Shown: positions 31,188 through 39,997, counted from the stretch's first letter. The stretch: DNA of 64,000 nucleotides from Methylobacterium radiodurans (GCF_003173735.1 NZ_CP029551.1:2690001-2754000); one strand, 5' to 3'. Program-made: numbers and translations. The notes: generated by a model not told the origin, from the sequence alone.

Positions 31188-31550
31188 TGTCCACTCCGCT
31201 TGTCCGTCGCGACCCGTCCACCGCGTCTCGCGCGGGCCCCGGCACCTCTGCCTGCCGCGACGCAGGCCCACCGGCCGGATCGCTTGCCCCAATGCGGGCA
31301 TGGCCGCGCGCACCGGACCTGACGGGCAGGTGGGTGCGGCAGCCGCGGGGAGCAAGACGCCGGACCTGCGCGCCTGTCAAGCGGCGGTGGCGCACAGGCC
31401 GTCACAGCCGCAACCTTCGATTCACCCTGGGCGCGGGAACCGGTTGATGCCGGGAGCCGCGGCAACCTCTTGGTGCGGGACCCGCGGCGAAGCTCGGGGC
31501 GCGGCGGACGCGGATCCGCCGAGGCGAGCCCCCGGACCCCGTTGCGCACG
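31188..31550. other. Divergent intergenic region between asd and a hypothetical gene
   Basis: 363 bases with typical G+C content. It must contain the asd promoter on the minus strand and one for the plus-strand gene. I see no RNA gene, riboswitch, repeat of the two dispersed families or convincing ORF. Confidence 0.35.
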
Positions 31551-32369
31551 ATGCCGTTCGACCGGACCGACGACGAACCAGCCCCGGCGCGCCTGCCGCT
31601 GCTCGGGCTGAGCCTGAAGCTGGCGGCGGCCTGCGGCGCGGTGGCGCTGCTGGCGCTTCTGGCCCGCGGCCGGAGCGAGGCGCCGCCCGTGGCGCCCGAG
31701 CCGTCCGCCGCCGAGGCCCCCTTCGTGCCGTCCGCGGTCGCGGCCCCGGCCCGGACGGCGGCGCCGTCGCTGCCCGGCCGGCTCGGGCTCGACGAGCCGG
31801 AGGCGATCGATCCGGTGCGGCTGGAGCCGGTGCGACTCAACCCGGTGACGGGCCTGCGCGAGGAGACGCTGGCCCGGGGCGATTTCGACGCGATCGAGTC
31901 GAGCGCTCTGCGCCTGACGCTCGCCCGCGAGGCCGGCGGGGAGGCCCCGAGCCTCTTCGTGACGCTGGTCCGGCGGGGCGCGGACGGGCCCGGCATCGCG
32001 GTGGTCCGCACCGGCATCCGGGGCCGGATCGACACCAAGTTCGGCCCAATCGTGACCCTGGAGGCGACGCTGGCCGGCGCGGCGCGGCGGGTCTGCACCG
32101 GCTTCGCGACGCTCACCGCCGCGCCGCTGCGCATCGACGGCTGGCTCTGTGCGCCGCTCGCCCAGCCGCCCGAGCCGCGGGCGCTCGCTTGCGCGCTCGA
32201 CGCCCTGACCCTGGAGGGGGCGGACGGCCCGGCCGCGGACCTGTTCCGCGCCGCCGAGACGCGCCGCGATCCCGGCTGCCGGCCGCCTCAGCCGAGCGCC
32301 GCGGCAGACCCGCCGGTGGGCCGGACCGGCTCGATCCGCGCCCGCCGCGCCGCGGCCGGACGCGGATAG
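31551..32369 (+). CDS. Hypothetical single-pass membrane protein
   Basis: 272 aa, family not recognised. A short acidic N-terminus (MPFDRTDDEPAP) is followed by a transmembrane helix at about residues 22-40 (LSLKLAAACGAVALLALLA). A Pro/Ala-rich linker to about 75 leads to a globular, probably periplasmic domain with the repeated strands DPVRLEPVRLNPVTGLREE, and two Cys (VCTGF, LCAPL) that could form a disulfide, with two more near the C-terminus. The start was chosen because the membrane helix follows directly. No operon partner is evident; the secreted-protein gene downstream is 160 bases away. Confidence 0.65.
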   Translation: MPFDRTDDEPAPARLPLLGLSLKLAAACGAVALLALLARGRSEAPPVAPEPSAAEAPFVPSAVAAPARTAAPSLPGRLGLDEPEAIDPVRLEPVRLNPVTGLREETLARGDFDAIESSALRLTLAREAGGEAPSLFVTLVRRGADGPGIAVVRTGIRGRIDTKFGPIVTLEATLAGAARRVCTGFATLTAAPLRIDGWLCAPLAQPPEPRALACALDALTLEGADGPAADLFRAAETRRDPGCRPPQPSAAADPPVGRTGSIRARRAAAGRG

Positions 32370-32529
32370 GACGGCCACGAAAAAATGAGGCGAATCTGGG
32401 GCAAATCCGTGCTAGCTCGGCCGTACGGGTGGAACCACGGCAACGCTCAGGCGTCTACTCAACAACAGGACGCGGCGGATTGTTAACACTTTCCCGCCAC
32501 GATCACCCCCGCTTTAACCAAGGTGCGAC

Positions 32530-32949
32530 ATGCGCTCGATCAAGATCGCCCTGCTGGGCGCCCTCGCCGTCGCCGGTATCGGGCTCGGCAGCACGGCCCC
32601 GGTCCAGGCCCAGGACGGCTACGCTCCCGGCGTCGGCTACTACCGGGTGAGCCGCCCGCTGCCGATCCGCATCCGCCCGCGCAGCTGGCTCGACGCCGGC
32701 AACGTGGTGGAGGCCAACAACGGCTCGGTCTCGAACCCGGCCACCAACCCGGTTCTGATCGCGCAGTCGAACCAGCTCAACCCGGTCTACGGCCGCAACG
32801 ACCGCTTCGGCTTCGGCATCCTGCCCGACCCGATCACCAACGGCCCGTTCATCGGCGCCCGCAACAGCTCGATCCGCAACGTCGACCTCTCGTTCGTCGA
32901 CGCGATCGACCCGACCTCCTACGTGTCGCGCTACGGCAACCCGTACTGA
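32530..32949 (+). CDS. Small secreted protein of unknown function
   Basis: 139 aa with a clear Sec signal peptide: basic start MRSIKIA, hydrophobic core, and a probable cleavage after APVQAQ (about residue 28). The mature part is Asn/Pro/Arg-rich (ISRPLPIRIRPRSW-like, VSNPATNPVLIAQSNQLNPVYG) with no cysteine and no family I recognise. The ATG has an AAGGTG RBS. The upstream 60 bases contain TGTTAACA and TTAACCA (32481-32488, 32514-32520). It ends with a strong intrinsic terminator, so it is a stand-alone unit. Confidence 0.75.
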   Translation: MRSIKIALLGALAVAGIGLGSTAPVQAQDGYAPGVGYYRVSRPLPIRIRPRSWLDAGNVVEANNGSVSNPATNPVLIAQSNQLNPVYGRNDRFGFGILPDPITNGPFIGARNSSIRNVDLSFVDAIDPTSYVSRYGNPY

Positions 32950-32972
32950 GATCATCGGATCCCTCCGATGCG

Positions 32973-33012
32973 AAGGGGCGCGCGGCGAGGGCCGCGCGCC
33001 CCTTTCTCGTTC
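32973..33012 (+). terminator. Intrinsic terminator after the secreted-protein gene
   Basis: A 14-bp perfect G+C-rich stem (AAGGGGCGCGCGGC / GCCGCGCGCCCCTT, loop GAGG) is followed by TTTCTCGTTCC. It lies 24 bases after the stop at 32949. Confidence 0.92.
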
Positions 33013-33072
33013 CGGGGATTCCTAAGGGCCTGCAGGCCCTTGGGCAGGGTCTCGGGGCAGGGCCCCCGAGGA
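33013..33072. repeat. Family 2 dispersed intergenic repeat
   Basis: Contains GGGGATTCC, the 18-base palindrome AAGGGCCTGCAGGCCCTT (33024-33041), and a CTCGGGG/CCCCGAG stem. It shares layout (GGATyCC + AAGG...CCTT + GGGCAGGGT) with 42646-42781, 51207-51277 and 63493-63525. It directly abuts the 3' end of leuB. Confidence 0.55.
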
Positions 33073-33073
33073 T

Positions 33074-34183
33074 CTACGCCGCCCGCGCCCGCACGGCGGC
33101 GGCGATCGCCTCGGCCATGGCCTTCGTGCCGACCGCCCCGGCGCCGTCCGCGGCGATGTCGGCCGTGCGGGTGCCGGCGGCGAGCGTGTCGGTGATGGCG
33201 CCGTCGAGGAGGTCGGCGGCCTCGCCCAGGCCGAAGGAGTAGCGCAGGCACATGGCCAGCGAGCCGATCATGGCGATCGGGTTCGCCTTGTCGGCGCCCG
33301 CGATGTCGGGGGCCGAGCCGTGCACGGGCTCGTAGAGGGCGCGCCGCATCCCGCCGTCCCCGGCCGCGCCGAGGGAGGCCGAGGGCAGCATGCCGAGCGA
33401 GCCGGTGAGCATGGCGGCGACGTCCGAGAGCACGTCGCCGAACAGGTTGTCGGTCACCAGCACGTCGAACTGCTTGGGGCGCCGCACGAGCTGCATGGCG
33501 CAGTTGTCGGCGAGCACGTGCTCGAGCGCGACGTCGGCGTAGTGCTCGGCATGGACCTGCGTGACGACCTCCTTCCAGAGGACGCCCGACTTCATCACGT
33601 TGTTCTTCTCCGCCGAGGCGACGCGGCCCGAGCGCTTGCGGGCGAGGTCGAAGGCGACGTGGGCGATCCGCTCGATCTCGCCCGTGGTGTAGACCTGGGT
33701 GTCGACCGCGCGCTTCGAGCCGTCCGCCTGCACGGTGATCTCCTTCGGCTCGCCGAAATAGACGCCGCCGGTGAGCTCGCGCACGATCATGATGTCGAGG
33801 CCCTCGACCAGCTCGCGCTTGAGCGCCGAAGCGTCGGCGAGCGCCGGGTAGCAGATCGCGGGGCGCAGGTTGGCGAAGAGGGCGAGATCCTTGCGAAGAC
33901 GCAGCAGGCCGGCCTCCGGGCGGATGTCGTAGGCGACCCCGTTCCATTTCGGCCCGCCGACCGCTCCGAGCAGGATAGCGTCGGCGGCCTTGGCGCGCTC
34001 CAGGGTCTCGTCGGCCAGCGGCTTGCCGTGCCGGTCGATCGCCGCGCCGCCCACGAGGTCGGTCTCGGTCTCGAAGCGGGCGATGCCGGTCTCGCGCAAG
34101 GCCGCCAGCACGGTCTCGACGCCGGCCATCACCTCGGGGCCGATCCCGTCGCCGGGGAGGAGCAGGAGGTTGTAGCTGGCCAT
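33074..34183 (-). CDS. leuB: 3-Isopropylmalate dehydrogenase
   Basis: 369-aa NAD-dependent beta-hydroxyacid oxidative decarboxylase of leucine synthesis. Substrate- and metal-site motifs are present: [63 protein letters not shown], and [31 protein letters not shown], plus [20 protein letters not shown]. Length is standard. Monocistronic; divergent from rplY. Confidence 0.97.
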   Translation of the reverse strand: MASYNLLLLPGDGIGPEVMAGVETVLAALRETGIARFETETDLVGGAAIDRHGKPLADETLERAKAADAILLGAVGGPKWNGVAYDIRPEAGLLRLRKDLALFANLRPAICYPALADASALKRELVEGLDIMIVRELTGGVYFGEPKEITVQADGSKRAVDTQVYTTGEIERIAHVAFDLARKRSGRVASAEKNNVMKSGVLWKEVVTQVHAEHYADVALEHVLADNCAMQLVRRPKQFDVLVTDNLFGDVLSDVAAMLTGSLGMLPSASLGAAGDGGMRRALYEPVHGSAPDIAGADKANPIAMIGSLAMCLRYSFGLGEAADLLDGAITDTLAAGTRTADIAADGAGAVGTKAMAEAIAAAVRARAA

Positions 34184-34230
34184 GGCGCGGTCTCGTCCTG
34201 ATGAGAATGATCAGGCCGGGCTCTATCGAG

Positions 34231-34284
34231 GGCTGGCGCCGCTTGGCAAGGTTCCTCGGCTGGCGCGGCTTGGCAAGGTTCCTC
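34231..34284 (+). repeat. 27-bp tandem duplication upstream of rplY/leuB
   Basis: Two adjacent copies of a 27-base unit (34231-34257 and 34258-34284), beginning GGCTGGCGC and ending AAGGTTCCTC, differing at a single position. It lies in the leuB-rplY divergent gap. Confidence 0.85.
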
Positions 34285-34382
34285 GCGCGGCGGCCGTCCT
34301 TGCCTTCCGGCGCGTCCCGGTGTAAGCGCCCCCCGCGCCCAACAGACACCCTTGGAGGCACGGGCGCACTGGGGATCGGTCG

Positions 34383-34413
34383 GGCCGTCCGCTTCGGGCG
34401 GCCTTTCTCGTTT
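34383..34413 (+). promoter_or_regulatory. Terminator-like hairpin in the rplY leader (possible attenuator)
   Basis: Stem GGCCGTCCG / CGGGCGGCC (one G-U pair, three-base loop) is followed by TTTCTCGTTT, the same T-run style as the intrinsic terminators at 30060 and 32973. It sits 31 bases before the rplY ATG. No plus-strand gene lies between 32949 and here, so it can only act on a transcript initiated in the leuB-rplY gap. Confidence 0.6.
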
Positions 34414-34443
34414 GCCCATGCCATCATTCAGAAGGATCACGCC

Positions 34444-35133
34444 ATGAGCGCAGTGAAGTCGCTTGAGGCCGTGGCACGCGACCGGGTCGGCAAGGGGGCC
34501 GCCCGGGCCGTTCGTCGCCAGGGCAAGATTCCCGCCGTCGTCTACGGTGCCGGCCAGCCGCCCGAGTCGATCGCCGTCGACCTCATCCGCACCCGCACCC
34601 TGATCTATGCCGGCGGCTTCAAGACCACGGTGTTCGAGATCACGACCGGCGGCAAGAAGGTCCGCGCCATCCCGCGCGACTTCCAGCTCGACCCGGTGAC
34701 CGGTGCGCCGCTGCACGTCGACTTCCTGCGCGTCGTCAAGGGCCAGACCGTCGTGGTCGAGGTGCCGGTGCACTTCGTGAACGAGGACGCGGCCCCCGGC
34801 ATCAAGAAGCAGGGCGGCACCCTCAACATCACCCTGCACACCCTCTCGCTCGACGTGGCGCCCGACCAGATCCCGGACGCGATCGAGGTGGACCTCACCG
34901 GCCGCGAGATCGGCGACGTGATCCACGTCTCCGACCTGAAGATCCCGGCCGGCACCTACACGGGCGAGGCGACCGATCCGGTCGCCAACGTCGTGCCGCC
35001 GACAGTGCTCGGTGCCGAGGTCGAGGCCGAGGAGGCCGCGATCGCCGAGGCGCAGTCCGCCGAGGCCGCCGAGGAGAAGGCGGAAGCCGAGGCCGAGGCG
35101 GATGAGTCCGCCGAGGAGAAGACCGAGGAGTAA
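34444..35133 (+). CDS. rplY: 50S ribosomal protein L25/general stress protein Ctc
   Basis: 229 aa: an N-terminal L25 domain (about 1-95; VGKGAARAVRRQGKIPAVVYG, DFLRVVKGQ) that binds 5S rRNA, the TL5/Ctc C-terminal beta domain (about 96-185), and an acidic Glu/Ala-rich tail. This two-domain Ctc form is usual in alphaproteobacteria. The ATG follows an AGAAGGA ribosome-binding site. pth is next, after an intrinsic terminator. Confidence 0.96.
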   Translation: MSAVKSLEAVARDRVGKGAARAVRRQGKIPAVVYGAGQPPESIAVDLIRTRTLIYAGGFKTTVFEITTGGKKVRAIPRDFQLDPVTGAPLHVDFLRVVKGQTVVVEVPVHFVNEDAAPGIKKQGGTLNITLHTLSLDVAPDQIPDAIEVDLTGREIGDVIHVSDLKIPAGTYTGEATDPVANVVPPTVLGAEVEAEEAAIAEAQSAEAAEEKAEAEAEADESAEEKTEE

Positions 35134-35168
35134 TCCCGGGGACCTCTTGCGTCCCGTTCTACCTCCCG

Positions 35169-35198
35169 ATGCCCCGGCCCCGCGGCCGGGGCATTTTC
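35169..35198 (+). terminator. Intrinsic terminator between rplY and pth
   Basis: 11-bp perfect stem ATGCCCCGGCC / GGCCGGGGCAT with a four-base loop, followed by TTTTCAT. It ends only 17 bases before the pth ATG, so pth either depends on partial read-through or starts from an overlapping promoter. Confidence 0.85.
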
Positions 35199-35214
35199 AT
35201 GTCGCGAGGGACCC

Positions 35215-35835
35215 ATGCGGCTCATCGTCGGCCTGGGCAATCCGGGCCCGCGCTACGCGCGCAACCGCCACAATATCGGCTTTCTCGCCGTCGACGAGAT
35301 CGCCCGCGTCCACCGGGCGAGCCCGTTCCGCCGCCGCTTCCAGGGGGAGGCCGCCGAGGTGGTGCTGGGCTCGGAGCGCGCCATCCTGCTGAAGCCGCAG
35401 ACCTTCATGAACGAGTCCGGCCGCGCCGTCTCGGAGGCGCAGCGCTTCTACAAGATCGCGCTCGGCGACGTGATCGTGCTGCACGACGAGCTCGACCTGC
35501 CCCCCGCCAAGCTCCGGGTGAAGCTCGGCGGCGGCAATGCCGGCCATAACGGGCTGCGCTCGATCACCGCGCAATGCGGCAACGACTACCGGCGCGTGCG
35601 GCTCGGCATCGGCCATCCGGGCGACAAGGCACAGGTGCACGCCTACGTGCTCAACGATTTCGGCAAGGCCGAGGAGGCCTGGGTCGAGGATCTCCGCCGG
35701 GCTGTGGCCGACCACGCGCCCATCCTCGCCGCGGGCGACGACGCGAGCTTCCAGAACAAGGTCCACCTCGCCATGGCGGGCCGCGGCTGGGACGACGTGA
35801 AGACGGTGGCGCGGGGTGCCCCGCCGAAGAATTGA
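35215..35835 (+). CDS. pth: Peptidyl-tRNA hydrolase
   Basis: 206-aa enzyme releasing peptides from dropped-off peptidyl-tRNA. Diagnostic motifs are [19 protein letters not shown] with the catalytic His, [21 protein letters not shown] with the catalytic Asp, and [13 protein letters not shown]. The RBS GCGAGGGA precedes the ATG. In most alphaproteobacteria ychF follows rplY-pth; here a vapBC pair is inserted between them. Confidence 0.97.
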   Translation: MRLIVGLGNPGPRYARNRHNIGFLAVDEIARVHRASPFRRRFQGEAAEVVLGSERAILLKPQTFMNESGRAVSEAQRFYKIALGDVIVLHDELDLPPAKLRVKLGGGNAGHNGLRSITAQCGNDYRRVRLGIGHPGDKAQVHAYVLNDFGKAEEAWVEDLRRAVADHAPILAAGDDASFQNKVHLAMAGRGWDDVKTVARGAPPKN

Positions 35836-35881
35836 CACGGAAACACGAGGACACGATATCGAGGGCGACCCGGAGGCAGCG

Positions 35882-36115
35882 ATGAAGAACGTGACCGTGA
35901 CCATAAGCGAGGCGCTGCTGCAGCGGGCGCGGGTCGCGGCCGCGCGCGACGGCAAGAGCCTGTCCAAGTTCGTCGCCGAGGCCGTGGAGCAGCGGGTCGG
36001 CCGGCCGATGACGCAGCGCGAGGCGCTCGACATGTTCCTGGCGGGGCCGCCACTTCACGTGCTGGACGAGAACGGGAAGGCTCCGACGACGGCGCAGCTC
36101 TACGATGACGACTGA
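35882..36115 (+). CDS. vapB: Ribbon-helix-helix antitoxin (VapB-type)
   Basis: 77 aa. The N-terminal MKNVTVTISEALLQRARVAAARDGKSLSKFVAEAVEQ is a ribbon-helix-helix DNA-binding fold: the TVTI strand followed by two helices. The C-terminal 35 residues should wrap the toxin. It overlaps the PIN toxin gene by 11 bases. Autorepression through the RHH domain is expected from the family; no clear operator is visible in the 46-base gap after pth. Confidence 0.85.
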   Translation: MKNVTVTISEALLQRARVAAARDGKSLSKFVAEAVEQRVGRPMTQREALDMFLAGPPLHVLDENGKAPTTAQLYDDD

Positions 36116-36554
36116 GCTGGTCTTCGTCGACACGAACGTTCTTCTCTACGCTCGCGACGATCGTTACCCCGACAAGCAGAGGGCTGCTGCGCACTGGCTC
36201 GCGACGCTCGCGCAACGCGATGCCCTGATCGTCAGCCCCCAGATCCTCGGCGAACTTCACAACGCCATCCTGCGGGGCAAAGTCGGCATCGACGAGGGGG
36301 AGATGCAGCGCATGACCGCCGCGCTGCAACCCTTCTCCCACGGCGCCACCGATCTCGAACTCATCGCGCAGTCGTGGAAGATCCGGAAGGAAACCACCTT
36401 CCAGTGGTGGGACTGCGTGATCCTCGCCGCCGCGATCCGGGCCGGATGCCGCTACCTCCTGTCGGAGGATTACCAGCACGGCCGCACCGTCCGCGGTACC
36501 ACCATCCTCAACCCCTTCACCGTCGGCCCCGAGGCCGTCATGACCGAGCATTAG
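36105..36554 (+). CDS. vapC: PIN-domain ribonuclease toxin (VapC-type)
   Basis: 149-aa PIN domain. Acidic metal-binding residues are in the expected places: Asp9 in VFVDTNVLLY, Glu50 in PQILGELHNA, Asp103 in WWDCVILAAA, and Glu121/Asp122 in LLSEDYQHG. VapC toxins cleave tRNA or rRNA when freed from VapB. It is translationally coupled to the antitoxin gene and ends nine bases before ychF, so the module sits inside the pth-ychF transcription unit. Confidence 0.9.
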   Translation: MTTELVFVDTNVLLYARDDRYPDKQRAAAHWLATLAQRDALIVSPQILGELHNAILRGKVGIDEGEMQRMTAALQPFSHGATDLELIAQSWKIRKETTFQWWDCVILAAAIRAGCRYLLSEDYQHGRTVRGTTILNPFTVGPEAVMTEH

Positions 36555-36563
36555 GACTGAGCC

Positions 36564-37661
36564 ATGGGCTTCAAATGCGGCATCGTCGGCCTGCCGAACG
36601 TCGGCAAGTCGACCCTCTTCAACGCGCTGACGCAGACCGCGGCGGCTCAGGCGGCGAACTACCCGTTCTGCACCATCGAGCCGAATGTCGGCGACGTGGC
36701 GGTGCCGGATCCGCGGCTCGAGGCGCTGGCGAAGATCGCCTCCTCGAAGGAGATCATCCCGACGCGGCTGACCTTCGTGGACATCGCCGGGCTGGTGCGC
36801 GGCGCCTCGAAGGGGGAGGGGCTCGGCAACCAGTTCCTGGCCAATATCCGCGAGGTGGACGCCATCGCCCACGTGGTGCGGTGCTTCGAGGACGGCGACG
36901 TCACCCACGTCGAGGGCAAGGTTGACCCGATCGCCGACATCGACACGATCGAGACCGAGCTGATGTTGGCCGACCTCGAGAGCCTGGAGAAGCGCGTCGT
37001 CGCCCTGGAGAAGAAGGCCCGGGGCGCCGACAAGGAGGCCAAGGAGTTCCTCGACCTCGTCAACCGGGCGCTGCCGCTGCTGCGCGACGGCAAGCCGGCG
37101 CGCCTCGTCGAGCGCAAGCCCGAGGAGGAGTTCCTGTTCCGCCAGCTCGGCCTGATGACGGCCAAGCCCGTGCTCTACGTCTGCAACGTGGACGAGGGCG
37201 ACGCCGACAAGGGCAACGCGCACTCTGACGCCGTCTTCGCCCGCGCCAAGCAGGAGGGCGCGGTCGCCGTGGTGGTCTCGGCCAAGATCGAGAGCGAGAT
37301 CGCCGTGATGCCGGCGGCCGACCAAGCCGAGTTCCTGGAGGCGGTGGGCCTCACGGAGCCCGGCCTCAACCGGGTGATCCGGGCGGGCTACGATCTCCTC
37401 GGCCTCATCACCTACTTCACGGTCGGCCCGAAGGAGGCCCGCGCCTGGACGATCACGGATGGCACCCGCGCCCCGGCCGCGGCCGGCGTGATCCACTCGG
37501 ATTTCGAGAAGGGCTTCATCCGGGCCGAGACCATCGCGTACGCCGACTACGTCGCGCTGAAGGGGGAGGGCGGCGCGCGCGACGCCGGCAAGCTGCGCCT
37601 GGAAGGCAAGGAGTACCGGGTACAGGACGGCGACGTGCTGCACTTCCGCTTCGCCAACTGA
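36564..37661 (+). CDS. ychF: Redox-regulated ATPase YchF (Obg-family)
   Basis: 365 aa. The Obg-like G domain has P-loop GLPNVGKSTLFNAL, the switch region TIEPNVGDVAVPD, FVDIAGLVRGASKGEGLGNQFL, and NVDE in place of the canonical NKxD, consistent with ATP rather than GTP preference in this family. A coiled-coil insertion (about 130-175) and the C-terminal TGS domain (LITYFTVGPKEARAWTI) ending in VLHFRFAN complete it. It normally follows pth directly. A MaoC gene follows after eight bases. Confidence 0.97.
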   Translation: MGFKCGIVGLPNVGKSTLFNALTQTAAAQAANYPFCTIEPNVGDVAVPDPRLEALAKIASSKEIIPTRLTFVDIAGLVRGASKGEGLGNQFLANIREVDAIAHVVRCFEDGDVTHVEGKVDPIADIDTIETELMLADLESLEKRVVALEKKARGADKEAKEFLDLVNRALPLLRDGKPARLVERKPEEEFLFRQLGLMTAKPVLYVCNVDEGDADKGNAHSDAVFARAKQEGAVAVVVSAKIESEIAVMPAADQAEFLEAVGLTEPGLNRVIRAGYDLLGLITYFTVGPKEARAWTITDGTRAPAAAGVIHSDFEKGFIRAETIAYADYVALKGEGGARDAGKLRLEGKEYRVQDGDVLHFRFAN

Positions 37662-37669
37662 GGCGCCCG

Positions 37670-38659
37670 ATGTCGGCACCCTTCTACGAGGACTTCAAGC
37701 CAGGCGACCGCTTCGTCAGCGACCCGCTGACGGTCGGCCGAGACGAGATCGTCGCCTTCGCGCGAGAGTTCGACCCGCAGCCCTTCCACCTGGACGAGGC
37801 GGCCGCGGAATCGACCTTCGTCGGCAAGCTGATCGCTTCCGGCTGGCAGAGCGCGGCGCTCGGCATGAGGCTCCTGCACGCCAGCGTGTTCCGCGGGGCC
37901 TCGACGCTGGGCTCGCCGGGCATCGACGAGCTGCGCTGGATGCTTCCCGTGGTGCCTGGCGACAGCCTCGTCCTGAAGACCACGGTGGAGGATTGCCGGG
38001 CCTCCGCATCGAAGGCGGGGCTCGGCTTCGTGCGCTTCGCCGCGCGCCTGGAGAACGGGGCGGGCCGCATCGTGATGACCCAAGCCTTCTCGGTGATGTT
38101 CCAGCGCCGCGGGGCGGAGCCGCCGCCGCCCCGGCCCGTGACCCTGGCGACGCCGGCCCAGCGCCCGGAGCCGGACGACGCGGAGATCCTCGACTTCATC
38201 GGTCTGGCCGAGATCGGCCGGACGCGCGATCTCGGACCCTACACCTTCACGCCCGAGAACGTCGTGGCCTTCGCGCGAGCCTACGACCCGCAGGTCTTCC
38301 ACCTCGACGCGGAAGCCGCCGCGCATACCCATTTCGGCGGGCTGTGCGCCTCGGGCTGGCACACGGCGGCGGCCTACATGCGGCGGCTGACCACGACGCG
38401 GGCGCGCGACCACGCCTACACGGCCGCCCGCGGACCGGCGCCGATGCTCGGGCCCTCGCCGGGCTTCAAGAAGATGCGCTGGCTGAAGCCGGTCTACGCG
38501 GGCGACACGATCCGCTACCGCACCACGCTCACCGACCGCCGGGCCTCGACCTCGCGCCCGGGCTGGGGGCTGGCGTTTGCCCACAACACCGGCACGAACC
38601 AGCACGGCGAGGAGGTCTTCCGCTTCGACTCGGCCGTGTTCGCGCAATGGGAGCCGTAG
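37670..38659 (+). CDS. Double-hotdog MaoC-family dehydratase
   Basis: 329 aa containing two MaoC-like hotdog domains, about 1-150 and 180-329. Each has the hydratase motif: FAREFDPQPFHLDEAAAES...FVGKLIASGWQ in the first and FARAYDPQVFHLDAEAAAHTHFGGLCASGWHT in the second, both with the Asp/His catalytic pair. Such proteins hydrate enoyl-CoA-type thioesters; a mesaconyl-CoA or (R)-specific enoyl-CoA hydratase role is possible, but the substrate is not fixed. It starts eight bases after ychF and is probably co-transcribed. Confidence 0.85.
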   Translation: MSAPFYEDFKPGDRFVSDPLTVGRDEIVAFAREFDPQPFHLDEAAAESTFVGKLIASGWQSAALGMRLLHASVFRGASTLGSPGIDELRWMLPVVPGDSLVLKTTVEDCRASASKAGLGFVRFAARLENGAGRIVMTQAFSVMFQRRGAEPPPPRPVTLATPAQRPEPDDAEILDFIGLAEIGRTRDLGPYTFTPENVVAFARAYDPQVFHLDAEAAAHTHFGGLCASGWHTAAAYMRRLTTTRARDHAYTAARGPAPMLGPSPGFKKMRWLKPVYAGDTIRYRTTLTDRRASTSRPGWGLAFAHNTGTNQHGEEVFRFDSAVFAQWEP

Positions 38660-38696
38660 AGCGGGAGCCGTCGGGTCACCGGAGGCGCCACGCCTT

Positions 38697-38725
38697 CCCC
38701 TCTCCCCGCCGTGCGGGGAGAGGGG
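38697..38725. repeat. Family 1 palindromic intergenic repeat
   Basis: Perfect 13-bp inverted repeat CCCCTCTCCCCGC-N3-GCGGGGAGAGGGG between convergent MaoC and mtnA genes. No T-run on either side. Near-identical stems occur at 61849-61873 and 62021-62047, and weaker ones at 14022, 44930 and 54867. Confidence 0.8.
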
Positions 38726-38738
38726 ATGCCCTGCTTGC

Positions 38739-39836
38739 TCAGGCCGCCCGGCGCCGCTCCGGGTAGAGCCCGAGCAGGCCTTCCGGAGAGGCCTCGCAGA
38801 CGCCGCGCTCCGTGATGATGCCGGTGACGAGGCGAGCGGGCGTCACGTCGAAGGCGGGGTTGGCCACGGGGCTGCCGGGCGAGACCACTTCGACGGTGGC
38901 GAAGCCCCCGTCCGCCAGGCGCCCGGTCAGGTGCGTGACCTCGTGCCCGTCGCGCTCCTCGATCGGGATCTCGGCGACGCCGTCCGACAGCGTCCAGTCG
39001 ATCGTCGAGAAGGGGAGCGCGGCGTAGAAGGGCACGCGGTTGTCGGAGGCGGCCAGCGCCTTCAGATAGGTGCCGATCTTGTTGCAGACGTCGCCGGAGG
39101 CCGTGGTGCGGTCCGAGCCGACGATGCAGACGTCGATCTCGCCGTGCTGCATCAGGTGGCCGCCCGCGTTGTCGGCGATCACCGTGTGGGGCACACCGTG
39201 CCCATTCAGCTCGAAGGCGGTGAGCGCCGCGCCCTGATTCCGGGGCCGGGTCTCGTCCACGTAGACATGGAGATCGACGCCCATCTCGTGCGCCATGTAG
39301 ATCGGCGCGAGCGCGGTGCCCCAATCCACCGTGGCGAGCCAGCCCGCGTTGCAGTGGGTCAGCACGTTGATGCGCCGGCCCTTCGCCCTGGCGAGGTCGG
39401 CCAGCAGCCGCCCGCCATGCTCGCCGATCGCCCGGCAACTCGCCACGTCCTCCTCGGCGATGCGGCCCGCCTCCGCGAAGGCGGCGCCGAAGCGCTCGGG
39501 CACGGGGAGGGGGCGGAGCTTGGCGGCGACGTGGTCCAACGCCCAGCGCAGGTTGATCGCGGTGGGACGGGTGGCGGCCAGCACCTCGACCGTGCGGGCG
39601 AGGCCGGCATCGGAGGGGTCTTCCGCCAAGCCCAGCGCGAGCCCGTAGGCGGCGGTGACGCCGATCAGCGGCGCGCCGCGCACGATCATGGTGCGGATCG
39701 CGACCGCCGCGTCGTCGAGCGTGGCGAGCCGCCTCATCTCCAGGGCGAAGGGCAGGCGCGTCTGGTCGATGACCTCGACGCTGACGCCGTCGGCGTGCGG
39801 CACGATGGTGCGATAGGAGCGGCCGTCGATCTTCAT
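38739..39836 (-). CDS. mtnA: Methylthioribose-1-phosphate isomerase
   Basis: 365-aa eIF2B-like sugar-phosphate isomerase of the methionine salvage pathway. Motifs are [45 protein letters not shown] with the catalytic Cys, [18 protein letters not shown], and [24 protein letters not shown] with the catalytic Asp. Length is standard. No other salvage gene (mtnK, mtnB, mtnD) is adjacent. Divergent from ftsK. Confidence 0.95.
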   Translation of the reverse strand: MKIDGRSYRTIVPHADGVSVEVIDQTRLPFALEMRRLATLDDAAVAIRTMIVRGAPLIGVTAAYGLALGLAEDPSDAGLARTVEVLAATRPTAINLRWALDHVAAKLRPLPVPERFGAAFAEAGRIAEEDVASCRAIGEHGGRLLADLARAKGRRINVLTHCNAGWLATVDWGTALAPIYMAHEMGVDLHVYVDETRPRNQGAALTAFELNGHGVPHTVIADNAGGHLMQHGEIDVCIVGSDRTTASGDVCNKIGTYLKALAASDNRVPFYAALPFSTIDWTLSDGVAEIPIEERDGHEVTHLTGRLADGGFATVEVVSPGSPVANPAFDVTPARLVTGIITERGVCEASPEGLLGLYPERRRAA

Positions 39837-39923
39837 GGCAGCGGTCTGCCACAACGGGGCGCCGATTGCACCAAGGCCGGGCCCGGCCGCATCCTCCGGT
39901 TGAGCCTTCCTCAACCTTAGCCG

Positions 39924-39935
39924 CCCGTTAACGGG
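39924..39935. promoter_or_regulatory. CCCGTTAACGGG palindrome between mtnA and ftsK
   Basis: 12-base perfect palindrome centred on GTTAAC in the 161-base divergent promoter region, 62 bases before the ftsK ATG. GTTAAC-containing sites recur upstream of other genes here (32481, 59477). A regulator such as CtrA could be considered, but the match is only partial. Confidence 0.35.
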
Positions 39936-39997
39936 TCATCCGTAGCGTTTTGGCCAAGTGCCTCACGGCCATTGCCCCTTCACGCGTCCGGTCCCGC

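Noticed and set aside
39837..39997. Possible SAM riboswitch before mtnA
   Set aside because: The 161-base divergent gap shows no SAM-II or other riboswitch core and also has to hold the ftsK promoter.
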